Below are positions 18,144 to 26,974 of a DNA stretch of 50,187 nt, piece after piece (position 1 is the first letter of the stretch; every line of letters starts with the position of its first letter). Position numbers and translations under genes: made by a program. Location: NCBI GenBank assembly GCA_965662745.1, contig CBFIJK010000020.1, positions 1-50,187 of the forward strand. The letters are read 5' to 3'. Source of the DNA: Anianibacter sp965662745 (GTDB lineage Bacteria; Pseudomonadota; Alphaproteobacteria; Rhodobacterales; Rhodobacteraceae). Under the pieces are notes generated by a model. The model made no database searches. It was not told the origin of the DNA and saw only the letters and a program-made list of their open reading frames with translations.

Positions 18144-20084
18144 TCAGGTCGTCTCGTAATACCCCTGCGCCGCGAAGGCCGCGAATTCGTCGTTAAGCCC
18201 GTAGCGCCGCGCCGCCGCCGTGTCGATCTGCGTCATGACCAGCCCGCCGACGGGAATTTTCATCGCCTCAAGCGACTTGAGCGCTTGGCGCACCTGTGTC
18301 TTGCGCGTCCGGTCCCATGCCACAGCAAAGAGAACCGCATCCGCCGACCGTCCGATCAGCCGCGTATCGGGAACCGCAAGGACGGGCGGGGTGTCGACCA
18401 CGATCACGTCGTAGTTCTGCCGCGCGGTCTTGATCAGGCTGTCCATCTGACGGCTCGACAAGACGTCTGCCGTATTCGTCTGTGCGATCTCGCCGGGCAG
18501 GATCGAAATGCCGAGCGCCTCGTCCTTGAAGACCGCTTTTCCGAGCGAGGCCTTGCCATCAAGAACCGAAAGGAGCCCCGGCCGATCCGGGTTCCGCCGC
18601 ATCCGGCGCAAGGGCCGTCGCCGGATATCCGCCTCGATCAGCAGCACGCTCTTGCCCAGTCCCGCCAGCGAATGGGCCATTGCGCGCGACAGCGAGGATT
18701 TGCCCTCATTCGCCGCCGAAGATGTCACGAGAACAACGCCGGGCGGATTTTGGCTGCCGAGAAACAGCGAGGTGCGCAAATGGCGCATCGCTTCGGCCGC
18801 ATGGCTGCCCGGGCGCTTGCAGATGTAGTCTGCCAAGCCGCCCTCTTTCAGGCCGCGCAGGCGCGGGATCTGGCCGATCACGGGATACCCGGTCGCCTCT
18901 TCAAGGATATCACAGGTGCGCAACGTCTCGGCGGTGGCTTCGCGGAACAGGCTGTGCGCCATCATGGCGAAGAGCCCCAGAAGCCCGGCCAGCGCGCCTG
19001 CAAGCAGGGGCTGCGGCGTCGCCGGATCGGCGGGCACCTCGGCCGCCGTCAAAAGCCGCGCATCCGCGGTCTGCACCCCGCGCTGAACCGAGGTTTCCTT
19101 CAGCCGCGCAAGGAAATGTTCATAAATTGCCCGGCTTGCCTCGGCCTCGAGGCGCAGCTGGCCCATCGTGACCATATCCTCGGATTGCCGGTCCAGCTGC
19201 GCCGACAGCGTCTGTTCCATCTGGCGCAGCGACGCAAGCTGGGACGCGGGCGTGCCGCTGGCCGCCTTGTTCGCGATGCGCTGGCGAATATCCTTGATCT
19301 GCGCCGACAGCCCTTGCAGATGCTCAGGGCTGACAAGTTCCATCTGCGCGGAAAATGCCTTGGCACGGCTGTCCGCGTTCTCCAGTTCGATCCGCAATTC
19401 GGCGACGCGTGCGTCCAGCCAATCGGTCGCGCGCGCGGCCTCGTCCTGTTTCAGCGATACCTGGTCGCGAAGATACAGGCTGGCCAGCATGTTCGCGATT
19501 GAGGCCGCACGCGTGGGATCCACGCTTTCAGCCGTCACCTCGAAGACGCGGCTTTCGGGAATGTTGCGGATCGACAGATGCGCCTCGAGCGCGTCGATGA
19601 TCTCGGACCCGGTCACGGGCGCACGTTCGGGCGCAAGATTGACGCCCGACCAAACCAGGAGCGTCGCAAGCGGTCCAGCCGGCCGCAGATCCGGGTTGAA
19701 CTCGGGCGTGGCATCCAGCTGCAGCGCCGTCACCACATCGCGCAACAGCCGCCGGGATTGCAGGATCTCGACCTCTGTATTTGCCGCGACCGAACTCGAG
19801 GCGAACCCCGGGACCATGCCTTCAAGGCTGGGCTGGCCGGTCGGATCGCTGGCCATCACGATCTGGGTCGTGGCGCGATAGCGCGGCTCGATCATTGTCA
19901 TCGACCAGACGACGCCGATCAGCGCAGCAAGCGCTGTGGCAAAGGCCAGCTTGAACCGGGACCGCCAGAGCGTCGCGAACATGGCGGTGAAATCGATGAT
20001 GTCCGCGTCGCCTGAATTCTTCACGTCGCGGTCCTTCAGCAAGTCGAATATCGGGCTGCGCTGCCCCTGTATCGGCAGGTTCAT
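18144..20084 (-). CDS. wzc: Polysaccharide co-polymerase with C-terminal tyrosine autokinase (Wzc/ExoP type)
   Basis: Inner-membrane protein that controls chain length and export in Wzy-dependent polysaccharide synthesis. Layout over 646 residues: a Wzz domain with TM1 at about 44-64, a long periplasmic coiled coil (about 215-335), TM2 at about 357-378, and a BY-kinase domain with Walker A SSAANEGKSS (455-464), Walker A' LLIEADIRRRPL (about 481-492) and Walker B VIVVDTPP (560-567). The C-terminal tyrosine cluster is small: one Tyr in RRYGL and two in GYYETT. The start follows AGGAAGG. It is divergent from the initiating transferase, with 105 bases between the two start codons. The OPX outer-membrane partner (Wza-like) is not in the window. 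Confidence 0.93.
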   Translation of the reverse strand: MNLPIQGQRSPIFDLLKDRDVKNSGDADIIDFTAMFATLWRSRFKLAFATALAALIGVVWSMTMIEPRYRATTQIVMASDPTGQPSLEGMVPGFASSSVAANTEVEILQSRRLLRDVVTALQLDATPEFNPDLRPAGPLATLLVWSGVNLAPERAPVTGSEIIDALEAHLSIRNIPESRVFEVTAESVDPTRAASIANMLASLYLRDQVSLKQDEAARATDWLDARVAELRIELENADSRAKAFSAQMELVSPEHLQGLSAQIKDIRQRIANKAASGTPASQLASLRQMEQTLSAQLDRQSEDMVTMGQLRLEAEASRAIYEHFLARLKETSVQRGVQTADARLLTAAEVPADPATPQPLLAGALAGLLGLFAMMAHSLFREATAETLRTCDILEEATGYPVIGQIPRLRGLKEGGLADYICKRPGSHAAEAMRHLRTSLFLGSQNPPGVVLVTSSAANEGKSSLSRAMAHSLAGLGKSVLLIEADIRRRPLRRMRRNPDRPGLLSVLDGKASLGKAVFKDEALGISILPGEIAQTNTADVLSSRQMDSLIKTARQNYDVIVVDTPPVLAVPDTRLIGRSADAVLFAVAWDRTRKTQVRQALKSLEAMKIPVGGLVMTQIDTAAARRYGLNDEFAAFAAQGYYETT

Positions 20085-20137
20085 CCCGCACCTTCCTGTT
20101 CATCATTCGGATGCAAGGCACTTTAGGGCCGAGATGT

Positions 20138-20147
20138 GGAAGCTTCC
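20138..20147. promoter_or_regulatory. Palindrome in the wzc/sugar-transferase divergent region
   Basis: GGAAGCTTCC is a perfect 10-bp palindrome in the middle of the 105-base region that must hold both divergent promoters. It is short enough to occur by chance but is well placed for an operator. Confidence 0.3.
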
Positions 20148-20189
20148 TTAACCGCTATTCGCCATTCTGACCGCTCTATGGAGGCCGCC

Positions 20190-20858
20190 ATGAAACATGC
20201 CTTTCTGACCGAAGAGACGCTTGCGATGGATCGCCGCGCGCGTGCGATACGCTATCGCGACGGCCAGAAGCGCGTCCTTGATTGCTTGGGCGTTCTGATG
20301 CTTGCGCCTTTCGCGATCCCGATTGTCGGGGCGCTTTGGATCGTTGTGCGCGCGGATGGCGGGCCGGGGTTTTTCGGGCATCGCCGCGTCGGGCTGGGCG
20401 GGCGCGCTTTCATCTGCTGGAAGCTGCGCACGATGGTGCCGGATGCGGAGGCGCGATTGCGCGAACACCTGAAATCCTGCCCTGAGGCGGCGCGCGAATG
20501 GGCCGAGACCTACAAGCTGACGCGCGATCCTCGGGTCACACTCCTTGGCCGCTTGCTTCGCAAGACCAGCCTCGATGAACTGCCGCAGCTGTGGAACGTC
20601 TTGAATGGCGAAATGAGCCTTGTTGGTCCCCGCCCCGTTCCGGTGGGCGAGTTGTCGTCCTATGGCGGCGCGGTCTGGGCCTATACGACGTGCCGGCCGG
20701 GGCTGACGGGGCTCTGGCAGGTCTCGGGGCGCAATCGCACCAGCTATCGCGAACGCATCCGGCTCGACATTCAGTACCTGTTCGAACTGGGGCTTTGGCG
20801 TGACCTCACGATCCTTGCCCGAACCCCACTGGAGCTTATTCTGCGGCGAGGGGTGTGA
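20190..20858 (+). CDS. Initiating sugar transferase (polyprenyl-phosphate sugar phosphotransferase, ExoY/WcaJ-like)
   Basis: Membrane enzyme that places the first sugar-1-phosphate on undecaprenyl phosphate and so starts repeat-unit synthesis. It is a short form of 222 residues with one membrane hairpin (CLGVLMLAPFAIPIVGALWIVV) and the catalytic domain. Family motifs are GFFGHRRVGLGGRAF, WKLRTMVPDA, DPRVTLLGRLLRKTSLDELPQ, GEMSLVGPRP and RPGLTGLWQVSGR. The ATG at 20190 is preceded by GGAGG; the longer reading from 20136 is not favoured. The last 23 bases overlap the 3' end of the convergent flippase gene. The sugar used (galactose, glucose or another) cannot be told from the sequence. Confidence 0.92.
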   Translation: MKHAFLTEETLAMDRRARAIRYRDGQKRVLDCLGVLMLAPFAIPIVGALWIVVRADGGPGFFGHRRVGLGGRAFICWKLRTMVPDAEARLREHLKSCPEAAREWAETYKLTRDPRVTLLGRLLRKTSLDELPQLWNVLNGEMSLVGPRPVPVGELSSYGGAVWAYTTCRPGLTGLWQVSGRNRTSYRERIRLDIQYLFELGLWRDLTILARTPLELILRRGV

Positions 20859-22008
20859 CAGGCCCCTGGCCGCGCACTCGTGCCACGACACGCCCCGACA
20901 AGACAGCGTGAAAGCCAAGCGCCACGGCGACGCCGATGGCCAGTGCGGCAGGTCCGAACTGCGATGCGATTGCAAGAACGGCGGCGCCTAGGGGCAGGGA
21001 CAGGCTGAACAGGCGGGCCAGTCGCCGTTCTTCGCCGGTCATCGTCAGGATCAACCCCGTGGCGCCTGCAAGCGCAGGCAGCGAAAATGCGAGGCCCAGC
21101 ATCAGAATCAAGAGCGGGTCAAAGGCATGAAGCATCTGACTGGCCACCCAGGCGATGACCGCAAGCGCAATGAGGCTCGCACCGGTCGTGATCCGAAACG
21201 CGCGATTGGCGGCCCTGATGGCAGGCTCCTGGTCAATGCCAGCGGCGCGCGCGACGCGCGGGGCGTGGAACAGCCGAACCGCGTCCTGGGCAAGCGACAC
21301 GCTGGCCGCAACCCGGCGCGCAGCGAGGTAGAGACCAAGATCGCGCGGATCGAGGCTGATACCGGCGACCAACATGTCGCCTTGCGACAGCAGGAGCCAT
21401 CCGGTCTGAGCACGCCAAAGCCCGCCGCTTCGCACAGGATATCCGCCTCGGAGCGGTCTTGGGGCCATGACCATCGAAAGGCTGCAACAGATCACTTGAG
21501 CCAGCGCAAAGGCCGGAAGTGCGAGCTGCCCGAGATCGCCAAGGACAACCGCGAGCCCCGTGATGAAAAGAGCCAGGCTGGGACGTCCGACGATGTTCGG
21601 CAGCAAAGCGATCTGGACGGGCTGCACCGCGCGTAAGACAGCCCCGGCGATATTCCCGGCCGCCATCGCTATCGTGGCGATCATGCCCCATCCCAGATCG
21701 AGTGCGCCGATGTTTCCCAAACCAATCCAACTGCTCAGAGCGATCAGGAAGGCCCCGCAGGCGAGCGGCAGGACCAGAGACCGCAACCCGGAAAACAGGA
21801 TTGCGCCCGCCTCTGACGGATTGCGACTGCCGCTCCGCAGCGCGGCCTGCGCCGTTCCAGCGGTTGCCAAAGTTGCCGCAAGTCCGGACATTGCGATGAC
21901 GAAAAGGACCGCGCCAAGCCGATCCGGCGGAAGCCAACAGGCCAGGGCTGCGGTCAGCGCCAGATGGGCCGCCGCCGACAGACCTCGCAGGATGAAGGCG
22001 TGTTTCAT
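20836..22008 (-). CDS. Polysaccharide flippase-like membrane protein (Wzx/MATE-type)
   Basis: A 390-residue very hydrophobic protein with about twelve predicted membrane segments, a conserved-looking N-terminus (RGLSAAAHLALTAALA) and an overall pattern like MOP-superfamily O-antigen and exopolysaccharide flippases. Sequence signatures are weak, so the call leans on topology and context: it is the last gene of the glycan operon and no other flippase is present. The start ATG overlaps the stop of the polymerase gene in an ATGA tetranucleotide, which implies translational coupling. The longer open frame from 22095 would run into that gene. Its 3' end overlaps the convergent sugar transferase by 23 bases. 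Confidence 0.68.
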   Translation of the reverse strand: MKHAFILRGLSAAAHLALTAALACWLPPDRLGAVLFVIAMSGLAATLATAGTAQAALRSGSRNPSEAGAILFSGLRSLVLPLACGAFLIALSSWIGLGNIGALDLGWGMIATIAMAAGNIAGAVLRAVQPVQIALLPNIVGRPSLALFITGLAVVLGDLGQLALPAFALAQVICCSLSMVMAPRPLRGGYPVRSGGLWRAQTGWLLLSQGDMLVAGISLDPRDLGLYLAARRVAASVSLAQDAVRLFHAPRVARAAGIDQEPAIRAANRAFRITTGASLIALAVIAWVASQMLHAFDPLLILMLGLAFSLPALAGATGLILTMTGEERRLARLFSLSLPLGAAVLAIASQFGPAALAIGVAVALGFHAVLSGRVVARVRGQGPVTPLAAE

Positions 22009-23243
22009 GCCGCGTATCGCTGGACGTGGCGTTTCATGCCACGGACCGGCGGGTCGATCTTGAGGAGCCCTGCAGGGACCGCCAGCCAAATCCATGCCGT
22101 GTAAAGGCCCCGGTATCCAAGTATGCCGGCGGCGGACAGGGCGCTGCCGACGGCGATCACGGCGAAAGCGATCATGAACGGATCAGACCAGCGCTTGACC
22201 GCGCCGACCAGCACCGCAGCCGCCAGGCTGAAATGCACCACCGCGGGCCAGCCCTCTTCGAAGATGCGCCCGACGATCTGCGAATTGACCCCCTCGGGAA
22301 GGGTGCCGAAGGACAGGCCCATCGCGCGCGCGACCTCGAACGCGCGATGGGCAACCTCGTCGTTCCGGCCGATCCCGACGCCCATCATCTCGCCGCTCTG
22401 CAGAACACTGAGGCCTCCAAGGATCGAGGCAAGGCGCATCGCACTCGATCGTTCCGCCGAAGCGCTGCTCAGGCGTTCGACATAGGCGCCGTCGACGTAA
22501 AGGATCAGGACCGCGCCAAGCAGCGCGGTCCCGAACGCCATCAGGATTACGGCATTCGCTGAGGCCCGCGTCGCGATCAGCATCGCGAGCGCAAAGAGCG
22601 GCGGGAACAGCACCAGCACGCCTGTCGAGCGGGACAGGAATAAAGTGACGAGCAGGGCCCCGGCAAGAAAGGTCGCAAGGATGCGTAGACGTTGGCCGGT
22701 CTTGCGGTGCAGGATTAGCCCGATCGCAACGCAGAGCGCGATGATGGCGTGGACGGCATAGCTTGAAACCTCGGGCAAAAGCGCGAAGGCCCGCCCGTAT
22801 TGCGGGGGCAGACGGAATGCGTAATTCGTCCTGAAATCAAGCTCTTCCGCGCCTAACGTGATCTGCGCAAGGAACAGCCCCGCAGACAGGATGGCGCCTG
22901 CCAGAAACCCGGCGACGAACGCTTTTCGCGCGGATGGATCGGCCGCGACGAGCGCCATTCCGGCCACGAAGGGAAGCGCGAAACATAGCGACCAAGTCAG
23001 CGTGATCGCGTGCCCGCCGTTGATCGACCAGCTCAGCAGGATCGAGAAAACCGCGCTGAGCAGCACAACGAAGAGGAGCGGCGGCAGGTGAATGAGGGAC
23101 CTCAACGCCAAGAGCGCGCCCATCGGGGCCAGAATGTCGAGTATTTGCATCGGAAGCGCGAGCCCTGGAATCGCCAGCGCGGGGCACCACAAGGCCAGCC
23201 CTGCAAGCGCGGCCCAAAGATCAAGTGCGCGGCCCCGGATCAT
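22005..23243 (-). CDS. Wzy-like polysaccharide polymerase / O-antigen ligase family protein
   Basis: A 412-residue integral membrane protein with about ten to twelve helices and a large periplasmic loop near the C-terminal half (roughly residues 240-330), the layout of Wzy polymerases and WaaL ligases. The loop segment with SAERSSAMRLASILGGL, then GVGIGRNDE, resembles the conserved R-x3-L and G-x-G-x-G elements of this superfamily. In this operon polymerisation of lipid-linked repeat units in the periplasm is the likely role. Its start codon directly follows the stop of the GT4 gene, and its stop overlaps the flippase start. Confidence 0.78.
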   Translation of the reverse strand: MIRGRALDLWAALAGLALWCPALAIPGLALPMQILDILAPMGALLALRSLIHLPPLLFVVLLSAVFSILLSWSINGGHAITLTWSLCFALPFVAGMALVAADPSARKAFVAGFLAGAILSAGLFLAQITLGAEELDFRTNYAFRLPPQYGRAFALLPEVSSYAVHAIIALCVAIGLILHRKTGQRLRILATFLAGALLVTLFLSRSTGVLVLFPPLFALAMLIATRASANAVILMAFGTALLGAVLILYVDGAYVERLSSASAERSSAMRLASILGGLSVLQSGEMMGVGIGRNDEVAHRAFEVARAMGLSFGTLPEGVNSQIVGRIFEEGWPAVVHFSLAAAVLVGAVKRWSDPFMIAFAVIAVGSALSAAGILGYRGLYTAWIWLAVPAGLLKIDPPVRGMKRHVQRYAA

Positions 23244-24317
23244 CTAGGGATCATTCCCCAATGCCGGGGCAAGCGCCGCACGGATTTCAATGTCGAACGA
23301 GAGCGCGCGCCGGAAGGCATCGGTGCGCTGAAGCTGTTCGATCTTGCCCACACGCGCACTTCCCAGTCCGGCAAGCAATCGCGCGATCCGTTCCACGGCC
23401 TCCTCCGGCGTCTCGAACTGCAAGTCCGGGTCGGGCACAAGTTCCGTCACGCCGCCGCCTTTGAAAACCACCGGAAGGACGCCGGCCGCGATCATCTCGC
23501 CGACCGCGATGCCGAAATGCTCATTGCGGTAGCAATGAAGGCCGATCTCTGCTTCGGCGAGGGTTTTGGTCCGTTCCGCGCTGTTGGCGTCGGGAAGGAT
23601 GCGGATGAACGGCGAGTCCCCCGCAAGGCGGCGCAGGCGACGCACCTCGGCGCCGGTGCCGCGACCGATGATATCGAGAGAGGCCGCGATACCGGCTTCG
23701 CGCAGGCGGCGGGTGATCCAGATCGCCTCGTCATGGCGTTTATTTCGGACAAGGCGACCCAGACTCAGGATCCGGCCCTTTATCCGCTGGCCCTGCGGTG
23801 CCCGGCCTGCATCGACCTTGGGATAGACGACCTGCGCCCTGCCACTGGACAGGCCCGCACGTGCGAGCGTCCAGCGAGAATTCGCAATGCTGAAGGCAGG
23901 CGGCGCGTTGCGGGGCCCGGCAAGCCCGCGGGCAAGCGCCGCATTCAGTGTCTTCGCGAGGCGAAAGTACGGCCCGCGACCCGCGCAACCGACGGCGTCA
24001 AGGTCGGCCCGGCGCGCAGAGAAAAGCGACGGCGCATGCCGGATTTCGATTCTTGGGCAGGCACAATCCGGGCCCTCGCCATAGGTAAAGATCACCCGGT
24101 CGAATCGGCGCGACATCCGGGCCGCAGCGCGGCAGACCAGCGCATGTTTCAACAGGCTCAGCTGACGCAGTCCGGGCACGCGCGATAGGTTCAGATCGCT
24201 GATGTCGAGGCGTTGAACGTCGTGCCCGAGTGCTTCGCAGGCCTTTGCGACGCGCAGAGCGTAGTCTTCTGCGCCGCCGCGAACGGCGAAATCGGGATGC
24301 GCGACCAGGATTTTCAT
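23244..24317 (-). CDS. GT4-family glycosyltransferase
   Basis: A 357-residue GT-B fold enzyme. The N-terminal Rossmann domain begins KILVAHPDFAVRGGAEDYALRV, with the glycine-rich acceptor loop of GT4. The C-terminal donor domain has RILSLGRLVRNKRHDEAI, the phosphate-binding R-K pair of GT4, and an E-x7-E-type element around GLHCYRNEHFGIAVGEMIAAG. It should transfer a nucleotide-activated sugar to the growing lipid-linked repeat on the cytoplasmic side. Donor and linkage are unknown. It overlaps the upstream sulfotransferase by four bases (ATGA) and abuts the downstream polymerase gene. Confidence 0.88.
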   Translation of the reverse strand: MKILVAHPDFAVRGGAEDYALRVAKACEALGHDVQRLDISDLNLSRVPGLRQLSLLKHALVCRAAARMSRRFDRVIFTYGEGPDCACPRIEIRHAPSLFSARRADLDAVGCAGRGPYFRLAKTLNAALARGLAGPRNAPPAFSIANSRWTLARAGLSSGRAQVVYPKVDAGRAPQGQRIKGRILSLGRLVRNKRHDEAIWITRRLREAGIAASLDIIGRGTGAEVRRLRRLAGDSPFIRILPDANSAERTKTLAEAEIGLHCYRNEHFGIAVGEMIAAGVLPVVFKGGGVTELVPDPDLQFETPEEAVERIARLLAGLGSARVGKIEQLQRTDAFRRALSFDIEIRAALAPALGNDP

Positions 24318-25201
24318 GCATCACCTGGCCAATCAGGATCGGCGAGCGCCGATCGAAGGGCTGCGATCTCGGCTTCGGGGATCGCATGGACAGAGTCCTG
24401 AAAGGCGAGGCGCTTCAGCGCCGGTTTCCACGACGCGGGCATATTTCGGCGCAGGCGCGTCTTGAGGCCGGTGCGATAGGCCCAGGCATTCAAGCGTGGA
24501 AAGCGCGGTGCGACGCCGCGATTACGCGCTTCGGCCGCCAAATCGAAGCCGTCCGGGTCGACCTCCAGAAATTCGGCGATCCGCAGCAGGGTCTGCCTTG
24601 GCGCGTTGGTGATGTCCTCGAACTGAAACCCGATATGGCGCGGGCCAAAGGCCGCCTCGACCCGCCGCACTTGGGCGGTCTGACGGGACGGGCGGATAAG
24701 ATACCGCGCGCCGGAGGGAAGCGCGCCATGTCGTTCCATCTGGATCTCGTCCGGTAGGGCCTGGCTTGTGCGGCCTGTCCGCAGCGCGAGGCGATAGTGA
24801 GACAGCGCGCGTTCCAGTGGGTCGCGCCGCAACGTGATCGCCCGCGCCTCGGGGAACTGCAGCGCGATCCGGTCTGCGGCGTGGGCGTTCGCGAGATAAC
24901 TGGTCGACGCATCTAACCGCCAGCGGGTCCGCGTGCGGTCATAGAGCGCCTCGTAGTGACCCGGGTCGCGGACGATGGCGAAATGGATTTTGCGCCTGGT
25001 GCGCAGCTTCAAGAACTCTGCCGGTTCCATGTCGTTCAGATGCGTGCGCGCCACGTAGTCGGGTGGAAAATCGTCCGCGGAAAAATGGTTCGGCTCCTTG
25101 ATGCCTGGTTCCGAAATCTCGGGATGGCTGGTCAGCCAGGCTGCCAACTGGGTCGAGCCGGCACGCGGCGCAGCGAAGAGGAACAGGTTCGGCATGCTCA
25201 T
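24314..25201 (-). CDS. PAPS-dependent sulfotransferase (polysaccharide type)
   Basis: A 295-residue protein with the two PAPS-binding elements of cytosolic and Golgi-like sulfotransferases: the 5'-phosphosulfate loop in FLFAAPRAGSTQLAAWL (about 7-22) and the 3'-phosphate loop LRRDPLERALSHYRLA. A central E-P-N-H-F region and an R-L-D-A-S-T-S-Y-L element resemble heparan-type sulfotransferases. Lying inside the glycan operon and overlapping both neighbours by ATGA, it most likely sulfates a sugar of the exopolysaccharide repeat. PAPS synthesis genes are not in the window. This is one of two different sulfotransferases in the operon. Confidence 0.87.
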   Translation of the reverse strand: MSMPNLFLFAAPRAGSTQLAAWLTSHPEISEPGIKEPNHFSADDFPPDYVARTHLNDMEPAEFLKLRTRRKIHFAIVRDPGHYEALYDRTRTRWRLDASTSYLANAHAADRIALQFPEARAITLRRDPLERALSHYRLALRTGRTSQALPDEIQMERHGALPSGARYLIRPSRQTAQVRRVEAAFGPRHIGFQFEDITNAPRQTLLRIAEFLEVDPDGFDLAAEARNRGVAPRFPRLNAWAYRTGLKTRLRRNMPASWKPALKRLAFQDSVHAIPEAEIAALRSALADPDWPGDA

Positions 25202-26208
25202 TGCGCCGAACTTTCATGCGGCGTCGCGCGCGGTGAACCTTGTGCGCCGATCAAGGTTCCCAAGGCCCCAAGGGCAAAGGCGTGGTGCGCGGTGATGGCA
25301 AGACTGATGACGGGCAATGCCTTAGATGGCGATCCGGATGACACGGCGCGCCGCGCCGCGAGGGTCGACACAACCGCGAAATAGCCAAGAGGGACCAGAA
25401 AAGCGCTGTAGAGGCCCAAAGCGGCCGCCAACAAGCCAAGCGCGTTTGCCGCGCCCGCTGCGATGGGCGCGCATTGGCGCAGCCCCGGTCGTTGGCCGTG
25501 TTTGCGCGCCGTTAACACGCGCCAGCGACCGTTGCGGTGCATTTGCCGTGCAAGCTGCGTGGCTGTCTGGCGCGGCAGATAGCCCACGGGCAAATCCGCC
25601 GCCATCCAGATCCGCCCGCCCGCCCGCGTTAGGCGCAGGTCGAATTCGACATCCTCATTCGCATCGAAACGTTCGTCATATCCGCCAAGAACAAGGAAAC
25701 GGTCCAACCGGAACCCGGCATGGTGCCCGTGCAGAACCCAACCTGATGTGCCCATGCCGCGATGCCGCGCGCCGCCGGTGCCAAGCCAGCTGGTCTGCAG
25801 CAGTGCGGCGGGCGTCGTTCCAGCCGCAAGGAGCGGCACCACGACACTATCGGCACCCGTCAGCGCGAGACTGCTTTGTACGCCCGAGGCCCATCCTTTC
25901 GCATAGTGCGCATGGGCGTCAGCGCGGATCATGACGTCAAAGCCCTCTGCTTTCGCAAGCCGAGCCGCGAGGTTCAGCGCCCGCGCCTGGGTTCTGCCGG
26001 GATTGGCGACAAGGCGAATCGAAGCGTCCTGCCGAACAAGCGCTTGGCCGATTTCGACGCTTCCATCCGTGCTTCCGCCGTCGATGATCCAGATGGGCAG
26101 GTCGTCGAACAGATCGGATACCGTTTGGCGCAGGTGCGCAGCCTCGTTCAGGCACGGTATGACGATCACGGCCTTGGATGCGGCCGATCCCGCGTCCGAA
26201 TATGACAT
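25198..26208 (-). CDS. GT2 glycosyltransferase, ExoA-like
   Basis: A 336-residue GT-A enzyme with C-terminal membrane segments. The N-terminus VIVIPCLNEAAHL and the element IIDGGSTDGS are the nucleotide-binding part. MIRADAHAHYAKGW and DANEDVEFDLRL match the ExoA-like subgroup of succinoglycan-type transferases, where the acidic R-A-D-A-H stretch serves as the DxD-like metal site. After about residue 240 a basic segment and two hydrophobic helices anchor it to the membrane. The ATG at 26208 follows GGGAG; the longer frame reaching 26568 overlaps the upstream sulfotransferase and lacks support. It overlaps the next gene by ATGA. Confidence 0.88.
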   Translation of the reverse strand: MSYSDAGSAASKAVIVIPCLNEAAHLRQTVSDLFDDLPIWIIDGGSTDGSVEIGQALVRQDASIRLVANPGRTQARALNLAARLAKAEGFDVMIRADAHAHYAKGWASGVQSSLALTGADSVVVPLLAAGTTPAALLQTSWLGTGGARHRGMGTSGWVLHGHHAGFRLDRFLVLGGYDERFDANEDVEFDLRLTRAGGRIWMAADLPVGYLPRQTATQLARQMHRNGRWRVLTARKHGQRPGLRQCAPIAAGAANALGLLAAALGLYSAFLVPLGYFAVVSTLAARRAVSSGSPSKALPVISLAITAHHAFALGALGTLIGAQGSPRATPHESSAQ

Positions 26209-26248
26209 TGACGAACTCCCCACTGTCGTCTGCCCTTGGTCCGCGAAG

Positions 26249-26929
26249 TCAGGCTGCGATCGCGGGCACGGTTTGGTGAATGGCCGGGTAAAACGCCTGC
26301 AGCTCTTCGGCGTATCGCTGCTGGACCAAGGATCGGCTGGCCGCGTCGTACCAGTCGCGCCACTCGGTCGATCCGGCCGCGTTGAGATGTGGGATCGCAT
26401 CCGCCGAAAGCGCGAACGCTTCCAGAAGCGGGCCGGCATCCTGCGCCAGATGTTCCAGCCGCAGGATATGAGAGACGAGCGATTGGTCCCCGCCGCCATG
26501 GGTCCAGGCCCGGACGGAATAGGTGCCGAACCGGCGCCAGCGCTGATGGATGTGCCCGCCGCCCCCACGTCCCTGCGTTCGTGTCCCGCGCAGCCATGTT
26601 GCGAAATCGGGAACGGGCAGGCCAGAGGCCTGCCGGAGTTTCCAGATCCGGTCGCTGCGCCGGATCATTCGGTAGAGCGAGACGAGGCGTGGATAGGGGT
26701 TTCGGATCCCCGTGACACGGGTATAGGCGTGAAAATCCCACCCGCGCGCCTGAAACACGCGCTGCGCCTCGGAAGGCGGCATATGCGGATAAAAGGGATA
26801 GAGCCAGTTGGTGTGCCGCCAGGGCACGACCGGTTCTTCGGCGAGCGGCCCGAAGGCCGCCCGCAGGCTTTCCGACCCGGTTTTCGGGTTGGAAAAGATG
26901 ATCAGACGTCGCGTATGAGAGATAATCAT
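26249..26929 (-). CDS. Sulfotransferase family 2-like protein
   Basis: A 226-residue protein. SNPKTGSESLRAAF near the N-terminus (about 13-26) is a 5'-phosphosulfate binding loop, and VTGIRNPYPRLVSLYRMI holds the 3'-phosphate Arg and Ser. The end HLNAAGSTEWRDWY, then RYAEELQAFYP, matches the closing region of carbohydrate sulfotransferases of the Sulfotransfer_2 group. It differs clearly from the other sulfotransferase in the locus, so two positions or sugars may be sulfated. It is the first glycan gene after mucR (45 bases). Its start region has a poor ribosome site and a 6-bp inverted repeat containing the ATG. Confidence 0.82.
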   Translation of the reverse strand: MIISHTRRLIIFSNPKTGSESLRAAFGPLAEEPVVPWRHTNWLYPFYPHMPPSEAQRVFQARGWDFHAYTRVTGIRNPYPRLVSLYRMIRRSDRIWKLRQASGLPVPDFATWLRGTRTQGRGGGGHIHQRWRRFGTYSVRAWTHGGGDQSLVSHILRLEHLAQDAGPLLEAFALSADAIPHLNAAGSTEWRDWYDAASRSLVQQRYAEELQAFYPAIHQTVPAIAA

Positions 26930-26974
26930 ACGCCGCAGACTAGGCGACGGAAGTTAATCCATCGTGAGCTTGCG

